Assembly (NCBI GenBank): GCA_020635055.1
Contig: JACKAN010000001.1
Coordinates: forward strand, 62,001 to 126,000
DNA length: 64,000 nucleotides
Direction: 5' to 3'
Source: Pseudobdellovibrionaceae bacterium
Lineage (GTDB): Bacteria > Bdellovibrionota > Bdellovibrionia > Bdellovibrionales > UBA1609
Position 1 is the first letter of the stretch, and each line of letters begins with the position of its first letter. The notes beneath the pieces are model-generated. The model had not been told where the DNA came from and did no database searches. It worked only from the letters and a program-made list of their open reading frames with translations. Of this stretch, positions 44,110-52,642 are shown in pieces. The translations under genes were made by a program, and so were the position numbers.

Positions 44110-45279
44110 TCAATGGAGGATGGTTTTCAAATGCAACAAAAGCCTTCTAGCAAGTTTAATATGGGCGCCAAGCCCAGGGTGAAAGCAGTCATTGGCGGTG
44201 TCATCAGTATCAAAGTTCAGGTCATTGCTGTCTTTAAAATGGCTAAATGACCAACCATCTGGTTGTGCTGAATCAAGCTCAGCTACTACCTGCGCCTGAG
44301 CTTGTACCACCCCATTAAAAATATTCTTAAAATGTTGGATTCGGTTTGTATCAGTAATTTTAGTTTTCAAAATTGATGGACACATTCCAAGCAATGCATT
44401 GAACGCTTTGGTACGCAGAGACGTTTGTGTTAAAACAGGGGAGTGTGAACGCAAATCTAAGCAAATGACTTCCCCATCCAAAAAAGGGACTCGACTATTT
44501 AAAAGTGCATCGTTGTCAAAAATCTGGGTCACATTGAGTGGCGCCATATAAACAACATGGGTACCCTTTGGATTTGCTCTGTAGGTTTTTCTAACATCTA
44601 CGAGTTGATCTCTAAGAATTTTCTTATAATTGGCAACAACTTGCTTCGACGACTGGTTTAAGACATCCTCACTGCAAAAGTCATTGGCGGTATATGAAAT
44701 GAAAATGAGTTCAGGAAGATAATTTCTTTTGGCAATTCTAGGTACGACAAAAAACCGTCTAAATTGTTTTGAAATTGATGATGTGCGCTGACCGTCTTGG
44801 GCAACATAGATTATTTTTTCTGGGGACAGCCCAAGTGCATTTCCTAACAGGTAGGGACTGGAATATTGGAGTAGATCAATTTTCTTGGATCCAAGAGCTG
44901 ACAAATTTAGATCCACTATATTTTTTTTGTCGAAGTCAACTTCTGCATCGGAAAAGTAAACTCTTATCGGTGACGGTAGGTCTTCCAGAAGATGGAATTC
45001 TTGAAATGCAGGGCCGTAAGCGGAAATCTCTGGATGTGGGACTGAGGGGTCTGAGATATTAAGAATTTGGGCAATTAGCGAATCCTTCACAATAGGACCC
45101 ATAAGAAATCCACCGATTCTACTTCCTAAAGAAATTAATTCCAAGGCCAAATGCGGTTCCGCAGCGGCTCCAGTAATCCCACTATCGCCGACAATACCAA
45201 TTTCCGAGATTTGTCTGGCAGAGCCAAAAATGGGTACCACCAATGTCAATAAAAGCAAAAGATTTCGTAGCTTTTTCAT
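44110..45279 (-). CDS. Exported SGNH/GDSL-like hydrolase
   Basis: The ATG at 45279 (MKKLRNLLLLLTLVVPIFGS) gives a normal signal peptide; an upstream ATG at 45312 would add 11 residues. The mature protein shows the SGNH blocks: IGIVGDSGITG with the nucleophile Ser in GDS, an Asn in SYTANDFC, and a C-terminal DCFHPGLGAH with the Asp-x-x-His pair. These form the esterase/lipase catalytic site in the family. The middle region is longer than in small GDSL enzymes (total ~389 residues), resembling phospholipase B-like or periplasmic acyl-esterases. Substrate unknown; export to the periplasm or outside is likely. Confidence 0.7.
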   Translation of the reverse strand: MKKLRNLLLLLTLVVPIFGSARQISEIGIVGDSGITGAAAEPHLALELISLGSRIGGFLMGPIVKDSLIAQILNISDPSVPHPEISAYGPAFQEFHLLEDLPSPIRVYFSDAEVDFDKKNIVDLNLSALGSKKIDLLQYSSPYLLGNALGLSPEKIIYVAQDGQRTSSISKQFRRFFVVPRIAKRNYLPELIFISYTANDFCSEDVLNQSSKQVVANYKKILRDQLVDVRKTYRANPKGTHVVYMAPLNVTQIFDNDALLNSRVPFLDGEVICLDLRSHSPVLTQTSLRTKAFNALLGMCPSILKTKITDTNRIQHFKNIFNGVVQAQAQVVAELDSAQPDGWSFSHFKDSNDLNFDTDDTANDCFHPGLGAHIKLARRLLLHLKTILH

Positions 45280-45477
45280 AATACTAAAATAGGATTGCAG
45301 AAAGCATTCCAACTTTTAATGAAAACACCCCGGGACGATGTTCTGATAGCAAAGAAATTAGTTTACGAAATTTCTATTGTACCAGAAGTTCTAATGTTCG
45401 AATTCTCTCTAGTAGTTGTTTATATTGATGTAACAGTGCAAGTTCGAGTAATCACTAAAGCAGGATAAACAAAATCA

Positions 45478-46029
45478 TTATTTGTCAGCAAAAAGCAGAA
45501 GAGCAGTCAGGCCATCACGAGCACCTTCAAAGTACACCTTATCAATAAACCCAGGCTTTTCAGCATCCCCATCTGTAATTGCTCGTTCAATTGAGTTAAG
45601 AAGCCACGCTGGATCACTCGCAAAACCATAGCTATTGCCTGAACCCATGTAAGTTGTATCCTTATGTCCATCTACGGGATTTTTTAGAGCAAACTTAGTT
45701 GCCTGCCGCATGGCAAAGTAAGTATCTTGTACAAAGTAGGTTAAAGGACTGCGGTCATAGTTTCTCTTTATGGCCGTCACTACGTCAAGTAATGTAAAGG
45801 TTTTACCTTCAAGCATGACATCACATTGATCTAGGTCAACATCAATAGTTTTAATGTTAGTTTGGTTGGTGCAGGAAAAAAATGTAAGAGAAGCTAATCC
45901 ATCATCATTTTTGACGGATTCAACAATTACACGACCTCCATTTGATTCGTTTAAAATTACAGTGCTCTTGCCAGCATGAACAGAAACTCCTAGCATCGAT
46001 AGACCTAAAACAACTAAAATTTTCTTCAT
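45478..46029 (-). CDS. Exported protein of unknown function
   Basis: The protein has 183 residues with signal peptide MKKILVVLGLSMLGVSVHAG (VHA cleavage site) and a GGAGTT ribosome binding site before the ATG on the minus strand. The mature part contains two Cys (FFSCTNQ and LDQCDVM), probably a disulfide, and no motif I recognise. Its promoter region is bounded by a large IS insertion about 140 bases upstream. Confidence 0.75.
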   Translation of the reverse strand: MKKILVVLGLSMLGVSVHAGKSTVILNESNGGRVIVESVKNDDGLASLTFFSCTNQTNIKTIDVDLDQCDVMLEGKTFTLLDVVTAIKRNYDRSPLTYFVQDTYFAMRQATKFALKNPVDGHKDTTYMGSGNSYGFASDPAWLLNSIERAITDGDAEKPGFIDKVYFEGARDGLTALLLFADK

Positions 46030-46363
46030 TTTTAACTCCTTCTTTTAACAAAAATAGTCATCGCAGACCATTTTGGGTACTTATTGCCCTATCAGATTGC
46101 GATAAATTAGTTTTTAACTATACAGACTTAATACATATCAAAAATTATACCAAAATCCGGTTCATACGCTCTTGTATCAGGCGTTCCCGGGAAATAGGCT
46201 AACAATTTTAGTAACTTGATAAATTTAGAGTTTTTAAGAGAATATTTTGAGCAATATAAAGCTCTCCATTGACTGCAATTTTTTTCATTTTCAGTGGATA
46301 ATTTCTTTTTATATATGACAATTTTTGTTTTTTGAACTGGGGGCCACAAAGTTGATGCCAAGT

Positions 46364-46606
46364 TTATGAACTATTAAATCTCGACTCAACTTTGAGTTCA
46401 CCCACTGCAAGTCTTATTATTTGATCCCAACTTTCTAGGTGATATAGCATATTGTAAACACTTTTCAGCTTAGTTATGTAACCTATCATTCGACCACCTC
46501 TTTCATAAAAACGTCGAACGACTTTGCAGCCAAGCTTTCCAAGCTGATCAAACATGAATCCAAAGATACATAAATAATTAAACACTGAACTTATTACTAG
46601 GAGCAC
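46364..46606 (-). pseudogene. Displaced C-terminal part of the outer IS transposase
   Basis: About 80 codons (VISSVFNYLCIFGFMFDQLG, then GKLGCKVVRRFYERGGRM) continue the transposase whose main part lies at 47692-48864, beyond the IS630. The F-D-Q near its start fits the usual AFLxDQ of this transposase type. Joining across the excised IS630 leaves a one-base frame difference, so the gene is broken apart from the insertion. Confidence 0.6.
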
Positions 46607-46612
46607 GATATA

Positions 46613-47688
46613 GTTTACACAGCCTTAGCGTATGAGACTTCAGTTTTTTCAAATAAATTTTTTATTTTATAGGGAGTCTTTTGACGACTTCTTAGATGTG
46701 ATCGTACTGTTTTTATAAGCTCATCTTTATTTGAGGCCCTTTTCTTCCTCACGGTATTCCTTTTTAAATCATTATTTAAAAGTTCATTGGGATTTAATTC
46801 AGGACTGTAAGGGGGTAAGAAAAAAAGCTCTATTGCCTTCTTGTTTTTGGAAAGCCAACTTTTGACCTGCTTAGACCTGTAATGAACTGGGTGTCGATCA
46901 ACAATAAGAAAGATTTTACGTCTACTACTTTTTATAAGTCTCTTCATAAAATCTATAAAAACATCAGCATTAAATTTTCCATCAAAAACTTTAAAACTTA
47001 AACGTCCCTGATTTGTAATGCTGGAAATAACATTGCATGAGAATCTTTTCCCACTCAATTTTACGATTGGAGTAACACCTTTACGGCCATAGGTTTTTGC
47101 AACAGAGGCGTCTGAACGAAGACCTGTCTCATCACCCCAATGTATCTCTGCACTTGACTTACGAGCCTTCTGCCGGATCTTTGGATACTCTGATTTTAAC
47201 CAATCAATAACTGCTACATCGTTTTGTTCATAAGCTCTCCTAACCGGCTTTTGAGGTGTAAAACCCCATTTTTTTAACAATCGACCAACTGTCCACTTTG
47301 AATACTCAATCCCATACTTATCTTTAATAAGCTCTTTCACAGCCTCTCGTGTCCAAAGTACAAAATCAAACTTTAGTTGATCCGGCGTCTTGTCTTGAAT
47401 TATTCGAACGATTTGAGCACACTGCCAGCCCTTTAATTTCCCTTCTTCTTTAGGGCGACCTTGTGGCTTTGCTCTTAGTGATTTTTTCCCTGATTCTTTA
47501 TAGGCGCAATTCCAATTATAAACAGCCTGACGGGTAACCCCGTACATTTCAGCCACTTCAACTTGTGTATAGCCAGCTTTTAGTGCTTCTATGGCTTGAT
47601 AACGTATTCTTTCTTGAGATTTTGGGTCTAATGAACGAGCATCTGAAATCATCTCTAAGAAATAATATATTTTTTTAATATTGTAAAC
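46613..47688. mobile_element. IS630-family insertion sequence (nested)
   Basis: The ends read TAGTTTACA and TGTAAACTA, including the TA target dinucleotide duplicated at 46611-46612 and 47689-47690, the hallmark of IS630/Tc1-mariner elements. The element of ~1.08 kb holds one intact transposase gene and lies within the 3' part of another transposase gene. Confidence 0.88.
46615..47652 (-). CDS. IS630-family transposase
   Basis: The protein has 345 residues. An N-terminal paired-like helix-turn-helix (TQVEVAEMYGVTRQAVYNW) and a second winged helix (WTVGRLLKKWGFTPQKPVRR) precede the DDE domain. The DDE residues are Asp in IHWGDETGLR, Asp in IFLIVDRHPVH and Glu in PPYSPELNPNELLNNDLK. It appears complete and probably active. 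Confidence 0.92.
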   Translation of the reverse strand: MISDARSLDPKSQERIRYQAIEALKAGYTQVEVAEMYGVTRQAVYNWNCAYKESGKKSLRAKPQGRPKEEGKLKGWQCAQIVRIIQDKTPDQLKFDFVLWTREAVKELIKDKYGIEYSKWTVGRLLKKWGFTPQKPVRRAYEQNDVAVIDWLKSEYPKIRQKARKSSAEIHWGDETGLRSDASVAKTYGRKGVTPIVKLSGKRFSCNVISSITNQGRLSFKVFDGKFNADVFIDFMKRLIKSSRRKIFLIVDRHPVHYRSKQVKSWLSKNKKAIELFFLPPYSPELNPNELLNNDLKRNTVRKKRASNKDELIKTVRSHLRSRQKTPYKIKNLFEKTEVSYAKAV

Positions 47689-47691
47689 TAT

Positions 47692-48864
47692 TTATTGCTC
47701 TAAGTAATAATTCTTATTCCCGTGGCCGTAATTGTGCTCAAATTCATACCCCCCATTCTTTAATGTATTAAATGTTTCATTCTCTATTTGCCAGCGACTC
47801 CTGCCGGCTCTCATCACCTCCATGGCGTTATGACTCGTTACACTCAAGTCTGTAACCCAGCTAAATTTTTTGGTCTCTATCTTCTTAACTTTTTTAGGAC
47901 TGATCCACTCAGTAGTTTCTCTGTAATTAACGACCGTCACCCCCTCTAAGTAATTGGCACTTAAAGGTACGCCATTCACGATCTCAAAATGATGTGTGAC
48001 ACTCTTTTTTACTTTTAAACCGAGCTCCTCCTTTTTTTCAAAAATAATCGCCTGATTCTTTGCAATTTTATTCTTTAAAGCACTAAATAATTTTTTGTGC
48101 TTCCCGGGCTTTATATTTAAAATAAATGACTTTCCCATCTCCTTGAGTCGCATGATTACAGTGGCATTGGCGTGTAGTGCATCCGCTAAAATAATCGTTT
48201 TTAGCTGTGGATGGGACTGGTGGAACTTCTCTAAAAACCTCATAAATGCATTCTGCTCACAATCGTTGATGACATCTTTTTTATTGTCTTCACCTAAACC
48301 TGTGATGTTTTCAACTCCCAGAGGCAAAACGATTTTATCTGTTGGGTGAACCAAAGTACCAGTTAAGAATTTATGTGAATAAGTCACTTTGTTCTTGCCT
48401 TTATGTGCCGTTCGCAAGCAAAATTCACAAGAAATATCCTCAGAATGAAATGACCCTGTACCATCAAGGCTTACAAGATAATACCCGCCAAGCCTTTCAT
48501 AGGAGTTAATCTTTTTTTGTTTTCTGGCAAGTAAGAAAAATTTGTCAAAAATAAAATCAAGGTGCTTTGGGTAAACTTCATCAAGGACCTCCCGCATACG
48601 AGTGTCTGAGGGAATATGGGGGCATTTGAAAATATTTTGAAAAGTTGTACGATTCTTATCATGGACTTTGTGCCACTCTTCAAACTGTAGAAGAGAAGGG
48701 AACTTCATTATAAATAAAGACAAACCACTCATTAAAATATCTTCAAGTGGATACTCAATTAATGCAGGATTTCTAATGTCAGGAACTTGGGAAAAGTACT
48801 TCCTAAAGTTAGCGATTAAATTACTACCGTGAAATTTTGTGATGTCAGTCATGCAAAGGATCAT
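47692..48864 (-). pseudogene. DDE transposase of the outer IS, interrupted near its 3' end
   Basis: The frame has 390 residues, with an N-terminal ISAs1-like segment (KYFSQVPDIRNPALIEYPLE) and DDE-type motifs: the first Asp in YYLVSLDGTGS, the second in IILADALHA and the Glu in RWQIENETFNTLKNGGYEFE. Normally about 80 more residues follow the YGHGN-like motif; here they lie beyond the IS630 in another frame (46364-46606). A GTG or ATG start near 48864 is plausible. It should be inactive. Confidence 0.75.
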
Positions 48865-49213
48865 AACTCACAAAATCCGGGCGAAAAATAAAAATAACTG
48901 TGCTCTCAAAGCACTGTACTTATGGGATTCTTAAATTTACCGGGAATCGCTGCTCTTGTATTTACTCATTGTAATCCCACCGAGGAAAGCTGTGGATTCA
49001 TATTGGGGGCAGTGAGAAATTCTAACTCCAAAATATTAAAAGGCTTAGCCTAAGCCAGCCTGAAATAATTAAAAATTTATTTATTTTATCTACTGCAAAG
49101 CAATTTTTAGATTTTCCAGCTACTGTCACTACTAGATAGTTTGTCTTACACGCAAGAGATTTACCAGCCAAACCGCCGTAGTACGGATATTTAATATTCG
49201 CGTTCACTTATAT

Positions 49214-50422
49214 TTATGCAAGATTTGCAATCCGCTCTTTCATCATTTTTCCAATAAGTTTTTTGCTTTTTGTGTCTAAGCCAGTGATGTCCAGCAAAAT
49301 ATTTTTATGTTTTTTCAACTGGGCGATGAGTTTATCCATCATTTGTTGAACGGCCTTTTCATTTATTTCAAATCTTTTTGCAAAGCCCACAAAATGCTGC
49401 CGCTTAAAATTACTATCCCTATCGTCTAGCTTGAGTGCCATTTGTTGATCTTTATAAATGTATGTGCAGATCAAGTCGTAGATCGGGGTCAGTTGCACCC
49501 TCCCGGTTTTAAAATCTGATTGCAAACTAATATTTTTTCCATGCAAATCTCCGTTTCCAATAAAATAGGAAAACAAATAAAGTTGCAAAGCCTTCAAAAT
49601 TTCGATGGAAGGGGCTGTGGCAAATTCATTTATACCAGAACATACATCCTGGTAACTCAATCGGTATTTATCGGCTGGGTAACGGTCCAAAAACTGGCAA
49701 GCATCTTCCTGATGAATAGAGTGGATTTTTTTATTGCTATCAGTAATCCGGTCAAAACGCTCCACCAAAAGGCCTGGGTTTTTATTTTTATCAAAAACGA
49801 TTTCTGCATTGTTGACTTTGAGGCCACATTTTTTTGCCAATTGGAGGCATTGAAATTCGTTGTATATTAATGTTGGTTTGTCTTTAGGATTGAGTTTCAA
49901 TATATAAGATTTTTCTTTTTTGGCAGTATGTATGGGGAAGCTGATCATGGACGCCGAAATCTTTTCCTGTACTCCCGCAAATCCGTCATCTCCCTTGGCG
50001 GCAAGTCCTATTTGTAGAGTCTGATCAAAAAACTGGTAAAAATCGATGTCTTTAACTGAGGGAATCTCCATTTTTGGGCGCTGTAGGGCTGGAGCCTTAG
50101 TATAAATGTCGCCCACAGAGCCTTCGCCTATGGCGGCAAGTAGGCTAAACAAATCATCTTCAGAAGTTTTAATTTCCTTAACCAGGGCTTTGAATCTCAA
50201 TCCTTCGGGGATAAGTCCCGCAAAGTAGGGGGGAAGATTAACTCCTAAATGTTGATAGACTTTTTGTTTAGGAATTCTAAAACTCAATTGAGAATAATTT
50301 TGATCATTCAAAAACGAAGAGTCAAAAGCGAGTTCGCAACCTTTGTTTGTGCGGTGTAAAATGCCTACAAAAGTATTTTGCCGGTGGACCTCCAGTTCTA
50401 CAATTTGCTTAAAGTCGATCAT
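49214..50422 (-). CDS. hipA: HipA-family Ser/Thr kinase toxin
   Basis: The protein has 402 residues and full HipA organisation: the N-terminal subdomain (FAGLIPEGLRFKAL, then LFSLLAAIGEGSVGDI), FAGVQEKISAS at about 148-157, the ATP-binding K176 in SYILKLNP, and the catalytic loop GNGDLHGKNISL with D292, H294, K296 and N297. A metal-binding DL in PIYDLICTY follows. HipA kinases phosphorylate aminoacyl-tRNA synthetases such as GltX and cause growth arrest. The gene overlaps hipB by four bases. It appears intact. Confidence 0.92.
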   Translation of the reverse strand: MIDFKQIVELEVHRQNTFVGILHRTNKGCELAFDSSFLNDQNYSQLSFRIPKQKVYQHLGVNLPPYFAGLIPEGLRFKALVKEIKTSEDDLFSLLAAIGEGSVGDIYTKAPALQRPKMEIPSVKDIDFYQFFDQTLQIGLAAKGDDGFAGVQEKISASMISFPIHTAKKEKSYILKLNPKDKPTLIYNEFQCLQLAKKCGLKVNNAEIVFDKNKNPGLLVERFDRITDSNKKIHSIHQEDACQFLDRYPADKYRLSYQDVCSGINEFATAPSIEILKALQLYLFSYFIGNGDLHGKNISLQSDFKTGRVQLTPIYDLICTYIYKDQQMALKLDDRDSNFKRQHFVGFAKRFEINEKAVQQMMDKLIAQLKKHKNILLDITGLDTKSKKLIGKMMKERIANLA

Positions 50423-50652
50423 TGGCTAATTCCCATTTTTCCATAGCGGATGTGCAGCTCTAGTCCCAGGGTGCTTAATACCTGAAGCACTTTATCGATG
50501 CGGACGGTGGACTTGGCCGATTCCAACTGACTAACAAAGTTTAGGCTTACCCCTGCAAGATCGGCCAATTCGGTTTGAGAGAGCCCTTGAGACTTTCTTT
50601 CGTCCCGTATTCGGGTGCTTAAGGTTATTAGGGAAATATCATTGGGTTTCAT
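50419..50652 (-). CDS. hipB: HipB-like XRE antitoxin/repressor
   Basis: The protein has 77 residues, essentially one helix-turn-helix: RDERKSQGLSQTELADLAGV and SLNFVSQLESAKSTVRID. It ends by overlapping hipA (ATGA). It should dimerise on palindromic operators and hold HipA inactive. Three 18-bp palindromes of the TTCC...GGAA type lie upstream, two flanking the predicted promoter. Confidence 0.9.
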   Translation of the reverse strand: MKPNDISLITLSTRIRDERKSQGLSQTELADLAGVSLNFVSQLESAKSTVRIDKVLQVLSTLGLELHIRYGKMGISQ

Positions 50653-50658
50653 TGTTTT

Positions 50659-50676
50659 TTCCTATGATCCTGTGAA
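50659..50676 (-). promoter_or_regulatory. hipBA operator O1 (imperfect palindrome)
   Basis: TTCCTATGATCCTGTGAA shares its left half with O2 exactly; the right half is degenerate. It lies just 6 bases before the hipB start and downstream of the -10 box. Confidence 0.65.
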
Positions 50677-50687
50677 TTTATTCTCCC

Positions 50688-50716
50688 AGCATAGTGTGTA
50701 TTGACTAAAAAAGCAA
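50688..50716 (-). promoter_or_regulatory. Predicted sigma70-type hipBA promoter
   Basis: On the minus strand, TTGCTT (50716-50711) and TATGCT (50693-50688) are separated by 17 bases, and transcription would start about 30 bases before hipB. It sits between operators O1 and O2, so repressor bound at either would block RNA polymerase. Confidence 0.6.
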
Positions 50717-50719
50717 AAA

Positions 50720-50737
50720 TTCCTATGACCATAGGAA
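50720..50737 (-). promoter_or_regulatory. hipBA operator O2 (perfect palindrome)
   Basis: TTCCTATGACCATAGGAA is palindromic except for its two central bases and abuts the -35 box. It is the best of the three operators. Confidence 0.75.
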
Positions 50738-50779
50738 AAATATAGTCTTTAGATGAGATTTAGCTTAAAAAATCTCAAA

Positions 50780-50797
50780 TTCCCTTGATCATGGGAA
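50780..50797 (-). promoter_or_regulatory. hipBA operator O3 (palindrome)
   Basis: TTCCCTTGATCATGGGAA has matching TTCCC/GGGAA arms. It starts 60 bases from O2, as O2 starts 61 bases from O1, so repressors would bind on about the same DNA face. Confidence 0.65.
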
Positions 50798-50965
50798 TCC
50801 AATTAGGTTCCAAATGGTTCGAATTATACCCTTTTATTTGTACCTGCGGTATGTTAGTTGCTGGCTGGCGAGTAGGAGTCTATGGGGCAGCAACATTGAC
50901 GCCAGGTGAATATTTGATGAAGTCACTGGCTAGTTGGTTTTAGTTGAATTTAGGATGTTTTATTT

Positions 50966-52339
50966 ATGAATGTTAGAAAGGCTAAAGCTGAGGATGCAAA
51001 AGGAATTGTTGAGGCACATTTCGATGCTGTCCACAACACGGCCTCAGCACATTATTCAGCAGAAATTCTGAAGGCATGGCATGGTGGAGTTACAGAGCCC
51101 TGTATTGAAAAAGTCAAAAATATTATCCAAGGTTCTTGTGAAGAGATTTATGTTTGTGAAAAAGACGGGAACATTATCGGCTTTAGCTCTATTGTGCCAG
51201 AATTCAATGAGCTTAGAGCCGTTTATGTGCGGAATAATTTCGGCAAAAAAGGTGTAGGTACAAAGTTATTTTTTGCTTTAGAAAAGAGAGCTAAAGAGCT
51301 TGGTCTAAAGAAACTACAGCTTCATTCTTCGCTTACTGCTCGTGATTTCTATAAACAACATGGCTTTAGAATTCATTCTGATGGTATTCACACATTGAAT
51401 AACGGGACAAAAATGGCATGTGTCCTTATGAGTAAAAGATATGATGCTGAACCAATAGTAGAAATAGTTGATGAGAAAAATCTGAAAAATTGTATAGATT
51501 TTTTAGAAGCGAGAAAAGAAACCTGCCTCTTTTTGCTGGGAAACATGAAAGATTATGGTTTTCGAAAAGGGGAGCACTTAAGTTCAGGTAACTATCGTGT
51601 ATTAAAACGCCATGACAAAATTGTCTGTGTATTTTCTATGACTCGAAGAAGTAATCTCATTATTCAATCTGATGCTTTAGACGATTATTCACCGGAAATT
51701 GCAGAAGCTGTTAAAGAAGACAACATAGAAATTAAGGGTATCATTGGCCCATGGAAGGACACATGGCTGTTCAAGAGTTATCTAGAAACCTCAAGTGGTA
51801 AATTTAAGACAAACTTTGTATCAAAAGAGAAAATGTACTCCTTACCCTTAGTGTCATCAAAGTCCTTAGTGTCATCAAATTCAAAAATAGAGTTAGAGCC
51901 AAATCAGGATATACGTTTTTTAACATTGGCTGATTACGAGCAATGGGACCCCTTAAATAGGGAGTACCTTGCAGAAGAGGGTCTGGTATCACCAGGGGGA
52001 AGTGAACAACGGAAATCTCACTTTAAGGAGAGAGTCGATGCTAAGTATTGGTGGGGAGTTTTCCATGGAAAAGAGTTGGTATCTATTGGTGCTTACAATA
52101 CTAGGTACAAGAATATAGGGCAAATTGGTGGTGTATATACACCACCTGAAGAGAGGCGAAAGGGCTACTCAAAGCTCTGCATAAAGAAGTTGATAAAGGA
52201 TAGTGTAGACATCCATAAGTTGGATACTTTAATTCTGTTTACAGGCGAAAAAAACTACGCAGCACAAAGTTTGTATGAAGTATTGGGATTCAAGCAGATG
52301 GGTTATTTTGGTCTAATCTTTGGTGAAAATGAATTGTGA
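50966..52339 (+). CDS. Tandem GNAT-family N-acetyltransferase
   Basis: The protein has 457 residues and two acetyltransferase units. The first (about 1-155) is a typical GNAT with LRAVYVRNNFGKKGVGTKLF, the acetyl-CoA-binding R/Q-x-x-G-x-G/A loop, and FYKQHGFRIH. The second (about 160-457) has a non-canonical N-half and a C-terminal GNAT with IGGVYTPPEERRKGYSKLCI and LYEVLGFKQMGYFGLI. The substrates are unknown. The gene stands alone; an internal 17-base repeat (CTTAGTGTCATCAAA...) duplicates the peptide LVSS(K/N)S. Fusion of two GNATs suggests two acetylation steps or one catalytic and one structural unit. Confidence 0.85.
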   Translation: MNVRKAKAEDAKGIVEAHFDAVHNTASAHYSAEILKAWHGGVTEPCIEKVKNIIQGSCEEIYVCEKDGNIIGFSSIVPEFNELRAVYVRNNFGKKGVGTKLFFALEKRAKELGLKKLQLHSSLTARDFYKQHGFRIHSDGIHTLNNGTKMACVLMSKRYDAEPIVEIVDEKNLKNCIDFLEARKETCLFLLGNMKDYGFRKGEHLSSGNYRVLKRHDKIVCVFSMTRRSNLIIQSDALDDYSPEIAEAVKEDNIEIKGIIGPWKDTWLFKSYLETSSGKFKTNFVSKEKMYSLPLVSSKSLVSSNSKIELEPNQDIRFLTLADYEQWDPLNREYLAEEGLVSPGGSEQRKSHFKERVDAKYWWGVFHGKELVSIGAYNTRYKNIGQIGGVYTPPEERRKGYSKLCIKKLIKDSVDIHKLDTLILFTGEKNYAAQSLYEVLGFKQMGYFGLIFGENEL

Positions 52340-52642
52340 ACTGGGACAGATCCTAATATAAACAGTGGCTAGAAGAAGCCTTAGGAAGATTGATAAATTT
52401 ATTACACCTTTCTGTTTTTAGTTGTCATAAAACTCCTCCACAAATTTTTTTCTTTTAGGGTTTAGGTCTAAATCCATTTTAGGAGTTTTTTTGAGTATTT
52501 TTAAGTGTTGCATGAAAGGGTACTTATCTGAAAGATCGCGTTTACTATAAAAAATATATTAAACTGTATATAAATAAATCAATTAAGTTCTTTCAGATTG
52601 ATAAAAAATTAGAAATAAACTAACTAAGTTTTATAGTTTCAA
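52340..52642. other. Intergenic region upstream of the secreted-enzyme cluster
   Basis: The ~300 bases are AT-rich. A TAAAACTCC...GGAGTTTT inverted repeat (about 52428-52486) could be a terminator or operator. The stretch just before 52643 has weak promoter-like TATATA sequences but no clear -35/-10 pair. Confidence 0.45.

Larger units (their letters stand above)
46178..48952. mobile_element. IS with 9-bp target duplication, carrying a nested IS630
   Basis: The inverted ends CAGGCGTTCCCGGGAAAT (left) and CAGCGATTCCCGGTAAAT (right, inward) enclose 2775 bp. The nine bases CTCTTGTAT flank it on both sides (46169-46177 and 48953-48961). Removing the nested IS630 leaves about 1.7 kb with one DDE transposase gene on the minus strand, now broken. 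The family resembles IS4/ISAs1-type or unclassified DDE elements. Confidence 0.88.

Noticed and set aside
46128..46361. 77-codon minus-strand frame at the outer IS left end
   Set aside because: It crosses the IS terminus and the target duplication and has no ribosome binding site.
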